Shown piece by piece: positions 27,933 to 37,820 of a stretch of 64,000 nt of DNA. Positions within the stretch are counted from its first letter, which is position 1; each line of letters begins with the position of its first letter. The notes below the pieces were generated by a model. That model had not been told where the DNA came from and did no database searches. It saw nothing but the letters and a program-made list of their open reading frames with translations. Source of the stretch: Candidatus Merdiplasma excrementigallinarum (GTDB lineage Bacteria; Bacillota; Clostridia; Lachnospirales; Lachnospiraceae); the NCBI GenBank assembly GCA_018713435.1, contig DVOS01000022.1:35882-99881 (forward strand). The letters run 5' to 3'. The position numbers and the translations under genes are program-made.

Positions 27933-29030
27933 CTACTTTTCCCGGCCGCACTCTTCTTTTACAATCGCCTGCATCTTGTCCCATTTCTTCTCCATATCCG
28001 CCACCAGCTTGAACTGGGTTCTGCACCGGTCCAGATTCTGGTCCGGATAATGGATGGCAAAATAGTGGTCCCCATCCAGATAGTCGGTGAGGAAGCGCAT
28101 CCCGCATTCCAGGGTCATGGTCTTGGCTCCCATGGGAAGCAGCTCCAGCTCCTTATCCGTAAGGCCCGGGCAGGCGGATACAAACCCTCTGGTGTAGATC
28201 CGAAACTTTTCCAGATCCATTTCCACCTTTGACAGATCCTTCTCATCCTCCGCCGCCGTAGCCGCCCCGAAGCGGATGGAATCACCGTAATCATACAGAC
28301 TCAGGCCCGGCATCACCGTATCCAGGTCAATCACGCACAGAGCCTTCCTGGTATCCGCGTCCAGAAGCACATTGTTCAGTTTGGTGTCATTATGGGTTAC
28401 CCGCAGGGGCAGTTCTCCCGACTCCCGCAGTTTCTGCAGGGTTCCCATCTCTTCCTCCCGCTCCAGCACAAACTGTATCTCCTCCTTCACCTGCGCCGCC
28501 CGGTTCATCACATCTTTATCCAGGACTTCATGGAAAATCCGGTAGCGGTTCGGCGTATTGTGAAAATCCGGAATCACCTCGTTCAGTTCGTCAATGGGAA
28601 AATCCTTCAGTTCCTCCTCAAAATGGCCGAAGGCCACGGCGCTCTGATAAAAATCATCCACCGTCTCGGCTGTCTGAAGGCACAGGGAATGTTCCACAAA
28701 GTCATACACCCTCCAGCATCCGCTCTCATGAGTGAGATAGGGATCGCCGGACACGGTGGGAACCAGGGTCAGAACTGTCTCCCCCTCCCCTGCTTTCTTT
28801 CGCAGATGCTCCGTTACCAGGTTAATATTTTTCATCAGATCGGGAATACACTTTGTCACGTGCTCATTCATCCGCTGCATAATATAGCGGCGGCCGCTTT
28901 CGGTGATAACCAGACAGGTCAGATTGATATGGCCGCAGCCATAGGGTTCCCAGCTCACCGGCTTAGTGTCAAATGAGAAGCAGGACAGCACCTGCGCCAT
29001 TACTTTTTCATCCACCCCGTTCATCCCCAT
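27933..29030 (-). CDS. NahK-like phosphotransferase/sugar kinase (aminoglycoside phosphotransferase fold), copy 1
   Basis: YGCGHINLTCLV; RVTHNDTKLNNVLLD; CVIDLDTVMPGLSLYDYGDSIRFG; close paralogue of 42802..43911. Confidence 0.85.
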   Translation of the reverse strand: MGMNGVDEKVMAQVLSCFSFDTKPVSWEPYGCGHINLTCLVITESGRRYIMQRMNEHVTKCIPDLMKNINLVTEHLRKKAGEGETVLTLVPTVSGDPYLTHESGCWRVYDFVEHSLCLQTAETVDDFYQSAVAFGHFEEELKDFPIDELNEVIPDFHNTPNRYRIFHEVLDKDVMNRAAQVKEEIQFVLEREEEMGTLQKLRESGELPLRVTHNDTKLNNVLLDADTRKALCVIDLDTVMPGLSLYDYGDSIRFGAATAAEDEKDLSKVEMDLEKFRIYTRGFVSACPGLTDKELELLPMGAKTMTLECGMRFLTDYLDGDHYFAIHYPDQNLDRCRTQFKLVADMEKKWDKMQAIVKEECGREK

Positions 29031-29935
29031 AGCTCCTCCTTGTAAATTCCCCTGTCTTTCATCTCCTGGATGGCGTCCATCACCGTCTGCAGATCATCAT
29101 GATAGGTCACGCCGTACCATACTTCCTCGCAGGGCAGTACCCGTACCGTCACCTTCCCCTCTTCAATCTGCCGGTTTACCACCGTGGGAAGAAAATATTC
29201 GCATTTCTTTGGATTTACCGGCAGATTTTCATCCAGGAACCGGGGAAATCCGGCCCACAGCTCTTCCAGAATTTTTTCCGAAAAGCCCCACAGGTTCATG
29301 GATACCACCCGGTCTCCGGACAGCCCTTCAAAATGGGTTCCGTCCAGGGTATAGCGGGCATTCTCCCCGTCCTTGTAAATCTCCGTCAGCTCCGTAATCC
29401 CTTTCAGGATGCCCTCTTCCACCTGGCATACCCCTCTGGCTACAGAGCCGTTCTCCGTCACCGTGTTGCGCAGCCGGTACCCAACCATGGCATACTGGCT
29501 CTCATCTTCTGATTCTTTCAGGAAGCGGTAAATCTCTGCGAAAGCGCTGGCGCCGTAAAAGTCATCCGCGTTAATCACCGCAAAAGGAGCATCCACCACT
29601 CCCTGACAGCAGGCTATGGCATGGCCTGTTCCCCAGGGTTTCTCTCGCCCTTCCGGCACACGATACCCCTCCGGCAGGCGGGCCAGCTCCTGGAATACAT
29701 AGTTTACCTCAAACCACTGCTCCATCCGGTCTCCCACCGTCCTGCGGAACAGTTCCTCATGTTCTTTCTTGATGATAAACACCAGGCGGCGGAACCCGGC
29801 CCGCCAGGCGTCAAACAGGGAGAAATCAATGATAATATGACCTTCCTGATCCACCGGCTGGATCTGCTTTAAGCCTCCAAAACGGCTTCCCATACCGGCT
29901 GCCATAATCACCAGTATCGGCTCTTTTTTTGTCAT
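29021..29935 (-). CDS. NDP-sugar nucleotidyltransferase family protein, copy 1
   Basis: LVIMAAGMGSRFGGLKQIQPV; PWGTGHAIACCQGVVDAPFAVINADDFYG. Confidence 0.88.
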   Translation of the reverse strand: MTKKEPILVIMAAGMGSRFGGLKQIQPVDQEGHIIIDFSLFDAWRAGFRRLVFIIKKEHEELFRRTVGDRMEQWFEVNYVFQELARLPEGYRVPEGREKPWGTGHAIACCQGVVDAPFAVINADDFYGASAFAEIYRFLKESEDESQYAMVGYRLRNTVTENGSVARGVCQVEEGILKGITELTEIYKDGENARYTLDGTHFEGLSGDRVVSMNLWGFSEKILEELWAGFPRFLDENLPVNPKKCEYFLPTVVNRQIEEGKVTVRVLPCEEVWYGVTYHDDLQTVMDAIQEMKDRGIYKEELWG

Positions 29936-30021
29936 TTGGCCTCATCCTTTCCTGTTTTTTGGTATAAAAGGAGAGATACCCATTGGCATCTCTCCTTTCT
30001 CTATGCCCTTGCGGCAGCTTA

Positions 30022-30984
30022 TTATTCTCCGTATGTGTTGGCAATGTATTCCTCAACCGTATCAGCCGTTACAGCGGTGGGCGGGAGGGGAGTATATCTC
30101 TCTACTTCTTCGCCTTCCAGAAGGTCGATGCAAACGTCAACCAGCAGATGCGCATGCTCTTTGCCGCCGCCAAGACCGATGGAACCCTTCAGAGGCTCGC
30201 CGTTTAAGATGTTCTGGCATTCCTGCTCGGTAGCGTCCACGGAGAACAGAAGATAGTCGTCCCACTCATCCTCGGAAACCGCCGTCTTGATAGCCTCATT
30301 TCCGCCAACGCCAACGCCGGAGGAGATGCCCAGGATTACCCGGTTGTCCGGATGAGCCTGCATGAAGTTCTCTGTTACGGAAACGCCTTCCTCCAGGGAC
30401 AGCACTTCCTGGCTTCCCAGCAGCTCCGCTTCCGGATATTTCTCAGCCATGGCTGCTTCTACCGCGTCGCCTTCCAGAACGCCCAGCTCAATACTGGGGA
30501 TATTTTCAAATACCCAGGTGAATTTTCCATCCGGATACTTCTCATCGATAAAGGGTGCGGCCATATCTACCAGCGCCTGTCCGGTAGCATCCGGATCCAG
30601 AGCCAGGTTTGTCTCAGCTCCCTCAAAGTCTGTGGAATAGGAAACTACCCGGATGCCTGCATCCAGCGCTTCCTGCACTACATTCTCAACGGCTGTGGCA
30701 TCGATGGGCAGGATTACGATAGCATCGCAGTCACTCATGATGAAGTTCTCAATCTGAGAGATCTGCTTCTGGGCATCCTCGCCGCAGTCCACGTAAGTTA
30801 CTTCGCATCCGACTTCGGAACCGTAGGCTACCGCCTCTTCCACCAGCTCCGCCCAAACCGCGTTGGACAGATTGTAGAAGGAGAAACCAATCTTGTAGCT
30901 TCCCTCCTCCGCAAAGGCTGATGTGCCAAGGGCCAGAGTCCCCATCATGGCCGCCGCCAGAAATCCAATCTGTTTTTTGTTCAT
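30022..30984 (-). CDS. Sugar ABC transporter substrate-binding protein (RbsB-like)
   Basis: Signal peptide; YKIGFSFYNLSNAVWAELVEEA; SDCDAIVILPIDATAVENVVQEALDAGIRVVSYS. Confidence 0.92.
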   Translation of the reverse strand: MNKKQIGFLAAAMMGTLALGTSAFAEEGSYKIGFSFYNLSNAVWAELVEEAVAYGSEVGCEVTYVDCGEDAQKQISQIENFIMSDCDAIVILPIDATAVENVVQEALDAGIRVVSYSTDFEGAETNLALDPDATGQALVDMAAPFIDEKYPDGKFTWVFENIPSIELGVLEGDAVEAAMAEKYPEAELLGSQEVLSLEEGVSVTENFMQAHPDNRVILGISSGVGVGGNEAIKTAVSEDEWDDYLLFSVDATEQECQNILNGEPLKGSIGLGGGKEHAHLLVDVCIDLLEGEEVERYTPLPPTAVTADTVEEYIANTYGE

Positions 30985-31050
30985 GTCTTTTCCTCCTTAT
31001 TATAGTTTATTATCTGCACACCCCCGCCGGGGCGTGTTGCATACCGACGG

Positions 31051-32040
31051 TTACTTGTTCTCGGAGTTGATGGCTTTCAGCTTCTTCACCCGCTCCGCGC
31101 TCCGGCTCATGCTGGCGTCGTACACCACCGCGATCAGCAGCAGAACGCCCTTTACAACCAGCTGCCAGTACTCATTGATATTCATCAGCAGCATGCCGTT
31201 CTCCAGGAAGCCCATGATCAGCACGCCCAGCACTGCCTGGTACATGGTGCCCCGGCCGCCCAGGTTGCTGACGCCGCCCAGCACGCAGGCGGTAATAACA
31301 TTGAACTCAAAACCGGCGCCGTTGGAGGACAGGCCGGAGTTGGTTCTGGACAGAAGCAGCACAGCCGCAATGGCTGTCAGGAAGGCGGACAGAGTGTGGG
31401 CGATAATTTTCACCGTACCTGTATTCACGCCTGCCAGCTTCGCCGACTCCTCATTGCTTCCCACCGCATACAGATAGCGGCCGTAGGGAAGGCGGGAAAG
31501 GATAAAATGGCCGATAATCATGATAATCACCATGATAATCAGGGAGATGGGAACAGCCCCGATGCTTCCCTGGCCCAGCTTGCTGAAGCTGTCCGGGAAC
31601 CCGTAAATGGGAATACCGTTTGAGAAGAGGAAGCTGATACCGTTTAAAGCCTGGGACACGCCCAGCGTTACGATCATGGGATGCACGCCGGATCTCACAA
31701 CGATCACACCGTTGATCACGCCGATCAGAGCGCCCACCACCAGGGTCAGCAGGATAGCCAGCACCATGGGCACGCCCTTTTCCGCCATCATCCAGGCGCA
31801 GAGCACGTTCAGCAGAGACAGCTGATAGCCCTGGGACAGGTCAATGCTTCCCGCGATCAGCAGCAGGGTCATACCTACCGAACAGATACCCAGGGTATTA
31901 ATCTGACGGCTTACGTTCAGCAGGTTTCTCACATTCAGAAAGTTGGGTGCCGTGAAGCTGAACACGATGAACATCAGGATGAACACCATCAGCACCCCGT
32001 ATTTACTTATAATGGTTGATATATTCTTTTCATTTTTCAT
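31051..32040 (-). CDS. Sugar ABC transporter permease (RbsC-like)
   Basis: APNFLNVRNLLNVSRQ; GSIDLSQGYQLSL; GRYLYAVGSNEESAKLAGVNT. Confidence 0.94.
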   Translation of the reverse strand: MKNEKNISTIISKYGVLMVFILMFIVFSFTAPNFLNVRNLLNVSRQINTLGICSVGMTLLLIAGSIDLSQGYQLSLLNVLCAWMMAEKGVPMVLAILLTLVVGALIGVINGVIVVRSGVHPMIVTLGVSQALNGISFLFSNGIPIYGFPDSFSKLGQGSIGAVPISLIIMVIIMIIGHFILSRLPYGRYLYAVGSNEESAKLAGVNTGTVKIIAHTLSAFLTAIAAVLLLSRTNSGLSSNGAGFEFNVITACVLGGVSNLGGRGTMYQAVLGVLIMGFLENGMLLMNINEYWQLVVKGVLLLIAVVYDASMSRSAERVKKLKAINSENK

Positions 32041-33524
32041 TTTTGCACACCCCCAGAGGAATATTTCAGAACGGTTTCCTGGCTGAACTCACTGGCGTCC
32101 AGGGTTCCCGTGTATCTGCCCTTGGCAAGAATAACCAGACGGTCTGACATTCCCAGCAGTTCGCTCATATCCGAAGAAATCATGATAATGGATTTTCCCT
32201 CTTCCACAAGCTGCGTCATCAGTTTGTAAATCTCCGCCTTGGCTCCCACGTCAATTCCGCGGGTCGGCTCGTCAAAAATCAGGATCTCCGGGTTGGCCCC
32301 CAGCCATCTTCCCAGGATTACCTTCTGCTGATTTCCTCCTGACAGGTTTCTCACTTTCTGCTTCAGGCTGGGCGTCTTGATGCCCATGGCGTCCACCTGG
32401 CTCTGGGCATATTCTCTCTGAGCCTTCCGGTCAATCGCCACCTTGCTGAGCTTTTTCAGGGTAGACAAAGTCAGGTTATCCAGCACCGTCATCTCTCCGA
32501 TAATGCCATGCTTTTTCCGATCCTCCGGTACCAGGGCAATGCCCTTGCTCACCGCGTCGGAGGGAGAGGTGGGGTTAATCAGCTTTCCATGCAGATACAG
32601 TTCTCCGCTCTGAATGGGGTAGTAGCCGAAGATCATCTCGCAAAGCTCAGTACGTCCCGCTCCGATCAGGCCTCCCAGTCCCAGGATCTCGCCTTTATGC
32701 AGCTGGAAGGAAATATCCTTTACACCGTTTCCCGACAGATGCCTTGCTTCCAGCACCACCTCGTCGGTCCTGCAGTTTCTTGACGGATAGGTCTGGGAAA
32801 GCGTACGTCCCACCATCATGCGGATCAGATCGTCATGATCTGTGTCCTGAATATCCTTTGTGCCGATGTACTCACCGTCCCGCAGAACCGATACCCGGTC
32901 CGCCAGCTCAAAGATCTCTTCCATACGATGGGAGATATAGATGATCGTAACGCCTTCCTTCTTCAGGGTGCGCACGATATTCATCATGGCATCCACCTCA
33001 TTGGTGGTAAGGGGAGCCGAGGGCTCGTCCATAATCAGGATTCTGGCGTTGTAGGAGATGGCCTTGGCAATCTCCACAATCTGCTGGTAACCGGTGGTCA
33101 GATCCTGTACTTTGGAACGGGGATCCAGGTTGATGCCCATACGCTCAAAGATTTTGGCGGCCTCCTCGTACATGGCCTTCCGGTCTATCATGATACCCTT
33201 TTTCTTAAAGTTGCCCATGAATATATTCTCAGCTGCCGTCAGCACCGGCACCAGGGTAAATTCCTGATACACCACCGCCACGCCCTTTTCTCTCGCGAGA
33301 GCCGGGGTCAGGCCGGAGAAAGTCTCTCCGTCGATGATGATCTGACCTGCCGTGGGGGTAATGGCACCGGAGATGGTTTTGATCAGGGTGGATTTCCCTG
33401 CTCCGTTCTCTCCGCAGAGGGCGTGAATCTCACCCTTGCGGAAAGTCAGATTAATATGGTTCAGCGCCGTAACGCCCGGATACAGCTTCGAGACGTCTTT
33501 TATTTCCAGAATGTTATCTTCCAA
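32037..33524 (-). CDS. Sugar ABC transporter ATP-binding protein, two ABC domains (RbsA-like)
   Basis: CGENGAGKSTLIKTISG; MDEPSAPLT; LSGGNQQKVILGRWL; DEPTRGIDVGAK. Confidence 0.96.
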   Translation of the reverse strand: MEDNILEIKDVSKLYPGVTALNHINLTFRKGEIHALCGENGAGKSTLIKTISGAITPTAGQIIIDGETFSGLTPALAREKGVAVVYQEFTLVPVLTAAENIFMGNFKKKGIMIDRKAMYEEAAKIFERMGINLDPRSKVQDLTTGYQQIVEIAKAISYNARILIMDEPSAPLTTNEVDAMMNIVRTLKKEGVTIIYISHRMEEIFELADRVSVLRDGEYIGTKDIQDTDHDDLIRMMVGRTLSQTYPSRNCRTDEVVLEARHLSGNGVKDISFQLHKGEILGLGGLIGAGRTELCEMIFGYYPIQSGELYLHGKLINPTSPSDAVSKGIALVPEDRKKHGIIGEMTVLDNLTLSTLKKLSKVAIDRKAQREYAQSQVDAMGIKTPSLKQKVRNLSGGNQQKVILGRWLGANPEILIFDEPTRGIDVGAKAEIYKLMTQLVEEGKSIIMISSDMSELLGMSDRLVILAKGRYTGTLDASEFSQETVLKYSSGGVQK

Positions 33525-33569
33525 TGTAACACCCCTTTTCCATACCTTCCTGGTTTTTTCGTTCTCTTC

Positions 33570-34445
33570 TTACTTCATTCCCAGCAGACGGTACATGGTC
33601 TCGCAGGGATAGCTCATATCGATAGGCGGCTGGCCCTTTTCCTGCTCGGCCAGAGCCACACGGCAGAAGTCCAGAGCGCCGTCCAGCACAAAGGCCGGTA
33701 CATTGTACTCCTCATACATGCGCTTCACATAGCTCAGATCCTTGGTTCCCAGAGCCAGTGCGAAGTCCAGGCGGTAATTTCTGTCCATGTACTTCTTGGT
33801 ATAGAAAGTGGAGGTCCAGTTCTTCAGAACGGAATCTTCAAACACATCAAACAGATCCTTGGGATCAAAGCCCATCTTGTCCATCAGCGGGAACAGCTGG
33901 GCAAACATCAGCGCCTCTGTCAGGCTGATGAAATTAATGGCCAGCTTGATCAGATGGCCGGTTCCGCTGGGACCTACATATTTATAAGACTGGCAGTAAG
34001 CGTCAAACAGCTCTGTGGCTTTGTCATAGTCCTCTTTATCTCCGCCTACCACGATATCCAGGGTTCCGGCTGCCGCCTCATCCGGTCCTGCCATCAGGGG
34101 CGCGTCCACCAGGGCGCCGCCGGCTGCCTTCAGTTCTTCATACAGTTTCTTTGTAGAGATCGGATAGCTGGTGGATGTATCAATGATCATCTTGCCCTGC
34201 ACCCCTTCTTTGATAAAGGAGTGAACCGTATCTTCCACTACCTCGGACTTGGGCAGAGACAGGAACACATAATCGCTGCGGCGCAGCACCTCCACCGGAT
34301 CGGCAGCCAGATATGCCTGGCCCTCAAATTTTTCCATAGCCGGTCTGTACACATCATAGACTGTCATCTCATTTCCCTGCTTGATCAGGTTGGAGCAGAT
34401 GCCTCTCCCAATGTTTCCAAGACCGATAAATCCAACTCGCTTCAT
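33570..34445 (-). CDS. NAD(P)-dependent oxidoreductase, 3-hydroxyisobutyrate dehydrogenase family
   Basis: VGFIGLGNIGRGICSNLIKQG; VDAPLMAGPDEAAAGTLDIVVGG; GTGHLIKLAINF. Confidence 0.9.
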   Translation of the reverse strand: MKRVGFIGLGNIGRGICSNLIKQGNEMTVYDVYRPAMEKFEGQAYLAADPVEVLRRSDYVFLSLPKSEVVEDTVHSFIKEGVQGKMIIDTSTSYPISTKKLYEELKAAGGALVDAPLMAGPDEAAAGTLDIVVGGDKEDYDKATELFDAYCQSYKYVGPSGTGHLIKLAINFISLTEALMFAQLFPLMDKMGFDPKDLFDVFEDSVLKNWTSTFYTKKYMDRNYRLDFALALGTKDLSYVKRMYEEYNVPAFVLDGALDFCRVALAEQEKGQPPIDMSYPCETMYRLLGMK

Positions 34446-34479
34446 ACAAATCTTCCTCCTTCATTAAATTTATGTAAAT

Positions 34480-35355
34480 TCATTTTAAGTTTTCAAATGT
34501 CAGGCATACCCGGTATTCTTTTTTCTTGCCCGGGTCGATCCATCTCACAAATCTGCCGGTGTTGATGGAATCGGGAAGGCCGCACCAGGGCTCCACGCAC
34601 ATGCTCTCTTCCACCCAGGAGCAGACCACCAGGGCTTCAAATTCCCGGTCCGCCTCACAGGAAACCCGGTATCCGTCCGCTTCATTCTCCAGAATAAAGC
34701 CTCCCTTCTCGGGCGTGTGGAACACGTCGTCCCAGCGCCTGGACAGATCATCCAGCACAATCCCCGGCTCATCCACCTGGCGCACATAGTCATAGTGCAC
34801 CCTCATATCCTGCCACAGCCGGATCCTTTTTTTATCGGTAGATTTAAAGAAGGGATGCCAGCCCAGGTAGTGGGGCATGGCTTCATCTCCCCGGTTTTCA
34901 ATTCCAAACAGAACCGTCAGGCTGTTCTTCTCCAGCCGGTATTCCACCTCCAGCCGGAAATCAAACGGATAATACTGGGCTTTCCAGGACGGGCTGTTTT
35001 CCAGCCAGAGCCGCGCTCTGTTTTCCCCGGTCTCGCCCACCGCAAACACGTCATTTTTTACCAGTCCGTGCATGGGCATATGGTACTGTTTCCCTTTAAA
35101 CTGATAGGCGTCATCCTTTGTTTTGCTGGGAAAGGGAAACAGAATGGGCATCCCTCCCGCCGCCATAGGCGCCGTCTCCAGCTGCCCCCGGTCAATGTGC
35201 AGGAGCTCCTTTCCCTCCAGTTCAATCTGGGCCACCATACCGCCGTGGGCAGGTACGATCTCCGCCCTGATACTTCGATCTTCATTCACGATCCACAAAG
35301 AAGCCATCTTCTTCCCTCGTTTCTTCCGGTTTGCCGTGATATAGATGTTTTGCAC
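34480..35355 (-). CDS. Aldose 1-epimerase family protein (LacX-like); start possibly at MASLWIVNED
   Basis: GGMPILFPFPSK; KQYHMPMHGLVKNDVF; LGWHPFFK motifs. Confidence 0.85.
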   Translation of the reverse strand: MQNIYITANRKKRGKKMASLWIVNEDRSIRAEIVPAHGGMVAQIELEGKELLHIDRGQLETAPMAAGGMPILFPFPSKTKDDAYQFKGKQYHMPMHGLVKNDVFAVGETGENRARLWLENSPSWKAQYYPFDFRLEVEYRLEKNSLTVLFGIENRGDEAMPHYLGWHPFFKSTDKKRIRLWQDMRVHYDYVRQVDEPGIVLDDLSRRWDDVFHTPEKGGFILENEADGYRVSCEADREFEALVVCSWVEESMCVEPWCGLPDSINTGRFVRWIDPGKKKEYRVCLTFENLK

Positions 35356-35629
35356 AATTTTTCATTTTGTTCTTTGTGCATTTATGCTATATGACAATTC
35401 TTTGTCCGTTTTCCCGTCTATTGTATCATTATTTTTTTCATTTTTCTATCTGTTTTTACCAGTATATCTGTATATTTTCAACAATCATAGAACTTCTGAC
35501 CCCTATTTTAGTAATATCTTTCGAAAAACACATATTTTTCGATTTTTGTTTCTTCAGGCAAAAGGAATTGTCAGAATCCGGCTTTTCTGATAAAGTAAAA
35601 GAAAGAAAAAAGAAGCGGGGAAATAAATA

Positions 35630-36466
35630 ATGAATGTATTTTTTAACAATGAGCAGCTGCTGAAGCTGATCTCCAATATCCATGAACTCACCGGAATTTT
35701 TATCAATATTCACGAGCTCTCCGGAAAGGATATCAGCATCCGGGACGCCCACACGGAATTCTGCCGCACCATCAACGATATTCCGGAGGGCCATATCCGG
35801 TGCGTCAACTGCGACGCCCAGGCTTCCGATATCTGCAAAAACATCAAGACCGCCTACCACTACCGCTGCCATGCCGGTCTGTGTGAGAATCTGATTCCGA
35901 TTTTTGACAACGGAGAGGTTATTTCCTATCTGGGCTTCGGCCAGCTTCTGGACACCTCTCCCCTGGAAGAACAGTGGAATAATACAAAAAGCACCCTGGA
36001 CTGGTATCCGGGGGATCTCGACGATCTGAAGGAAAAATTTTTTAAGATCCGCCAGTATTCCCGGTCAAAAACAGAATCTCTCACCGAGCTTCTGAAATTT
36101 ATGGCCTCCTACGTCCAGTCCAACAATATTGTGGCTTCCACCAAGCACAGCGACCTTCAGAGGCTGGAGATGTATATTTCCCAGCACTACACAGAAAAAC
36201 TGTCCATCCAGTCCATAACAGCGGATCTGCACTTCGGAGCCACCAAGCTCTGCGCTTTATCCAAGACTCTCTCCGGGGGCCACTCCCTCACCTGGCTGAT
36301 CGCTTCCCACCGGGTACAGGCCGCTCAGAATCTTCTCCTGTCCACGGACAAGCCTGTGTCGGAAATTGCCGCCACCGTTGGCTATGAGGACTACAACTAT
36401 TTCACCAAAGTATTTAAAAATATGGTGGGAACCACCCCCAGCAAATTTCGCCATGCCGGACAGTAA
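35630..36466 (+). CDS. PocR-domain AraC-family transcriptional regulator
   Basis: N-terminal cysteine-containing sensory domain (HIRCVNCDAQ...YHYRCHAGLCENLIPI) and AraC HTH (KPVSEIAATVGYEDYNYFTKVFKNMVGTTPSKFR). Confidence 0.92.
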   Translation: MNVFFNNEQLLKLISNIHELTGIFINIHELSGKDISIRDAHTEFCRTINDIPEGHIRCVNCDAQASDICKNIKTAYHYRCHAGLCENLIPIFDNGEVISYLGFGQLLDTSPLEEQWNNTKSTLDWYPGDLDDLKEKFFKIRQYSRSKTESLTELLKFMASYVQSNNIVASTKHSDLQRLEMYISQHYTEKLSIQSITADLHFGATKLCALSKTLSGGHSLTWLIASHRVQAAQNLLLSTDKPVSEIAATVGYEDYNYFTKVFKNMVGTTPSKFRHAGQ

Positions 36467-36565
36467 GGAGAGCAGAGCGTTATTATTTCACAGGGAACCG
36501 CGTTTCCTGTGAAACAAAAAAAGAGCCAGGATGCAGTCATCCCAGCCCTTTCTGGATATTTATGT

Positions 36566-36799
36566 TTAGTTGTTCATCATGAAGTCAATCAGTTTATCAA
36601 TATCCTCTTTCTCATATGCGATGATCTCCAGCTCAGGGATCTCGCCGTTGGAGAAAATATTTGCCATGGAAACATACTGGCTCAGCTTTGACTTCAGGTT
36701 CAGTCTGTCTCCCTCGCCGGTTACCAGTTCTACTTTACCTTTGCATGCGTCTACTACCTTGAAGAATTTGTCGATATCGGTGATGTTCTGTACTTTCAT
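36566..36799 (-). CDS. Conserved small hypothetical protein
   Basis: 77-aa ORF with RBS-like sequence upstream, acidic/amphipathic composition; flanking intergenic regions non-coding. Confidence 0.65.
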   Translation of the reverse strand: MKVQNITDIDKFFKVVDACKGKVELVTGEGDRLNLKSKLSQYVSMANIFSNGEIPELEIIAYEKEDIDKLIDFMMNN

Positions 36800-36948
36800 C
36801 TCTTATTCTCCTTTCATCTCTTAACTCATCTTTCACTTTACGCCCACAATATATCCCGGATTTTTCCAGAAGTCAAGCACTTTTTTCAACTTCATTGTTT
36901 TATCTGTTTTGTACAAATTTTATGCTCCGTTTTTGTGCACTTTCACCA

Positions 36949-37791
36949 TCATTCTTCGGTCTTTTTCCGGTAGATCCGGTCGTCCTTAAGCTCGATCTTT
37001 CCCTGCTTCAGCAGGCGTCCCACCGCCCGTTTAAAAGCGTTTTTGCTCAGACCAAATTCCCGCTTGATGATTTCCGGGGACACTTTATCCCCGAAGGGCA
37101 GCACTCCTGCGAATTCATCAATCACCTGCAGAACCAGACGGGCGTCCTCCTCCATCTGAATGTACGCTTTCTCCCGCACGCTCAGATCCAGCTTTCCGTC
37201 TTCCTTCACATCAGTTACCCGGGCCTTCAGGATCTCTCCTATTTCAAAACTTCCGGCCGCCTCCCGCTTGGGGATCAGGGCCGAATACATATCGTCCACT
37301 GCCACAAACACGCCGAAATTCTCGCTGGTCTCATAGACACGGCCTGTCACCGTATCTCCGATCCGGTAAGGAGAGTTTGTTTTCAGGTAGGGATACACAT
37401 TCATCGTAGCGCACAGCCGGCTGCTTTTATCAATATAGAGGGCAGCCAGGCATTCCTCTCCCTGGCGGACCCTTCTGGTCTGCTGCCGGAAAGGCAGCAG
37501 CAGGTCTTTATCCAGGCCCCAGTCCAGGAAAGCGCCGATTTTTCCGGTTTCCTTCACCCGAAGCAGACCGATCTGCCCCAGGGTCAGCGCCGGCTCCCGG
37601 GTGGTGGCGATGAGACGGTCCCTGGAATCTTTATAAAGAAACACTTCCAGCTCATCTCCCAGTTCGCAGCCCTCCGGCGTTTCCTTCATGGGCAGAAGCA
37701 CCTTTTCCTGTCCTTCCTCCTCAGCCAGGTAAACGCCAAAGCTTACCTTTTTTACAATCTTTAACCGCTGTTTTTCTCCTAACCGCAACAT
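36949..37791 (-). CDS. S1-domain RNA-binding protein, CvfB family
   Basis: GAFLDWGLDKDLLLPFRQQ; S1-like repeats; C-terminal winged-helix-like segment. Confidence 0.9.
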   Translation of the reverse strand: MLRLGEKQRLKIVKKVSFGVYLAEEEGQEKVLLPMKETPEGCELGDELEVFLYKDSRDRLIATTREPALTLGQIGLLRVKETGKIGAFLDWGLDKDLLLPFRQQTRRVRQGEECLAALYIDKSSRLCATMNVYPYLKTNSPYRIGDTVTGRVYETSENFGVFVAVDDMYSALIPKREAAGSFEIGEILKARVTDVKEDGKLDLSVREKAYIQMEEDARLVLQVIDEFAGVLPFGDKVSPEIIKREFGLSKNAFKRAVGRLLKQGKIELKDDRIYRKKTEE

Positions 37792-37820
37792 ACTCTCTCC
37801 TATGGCATTCCGTTCCGTCT

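Noticed and set aside
27711-28232. 173-aa plus-strand ORF running from the GGDEF 3' end through the 93-bp repeat into the kinase gene
   Set aside because: Crosses a gene end, a repeat hairpin and an antisense kinase; no domain.
32835-34565. 576-aa plus-strand ORF opposite the ABC ATPase and dehydrogenase genes
   Set aside because: Spans two well-supported minus genes and their intergenic gap; no domain resemblance.
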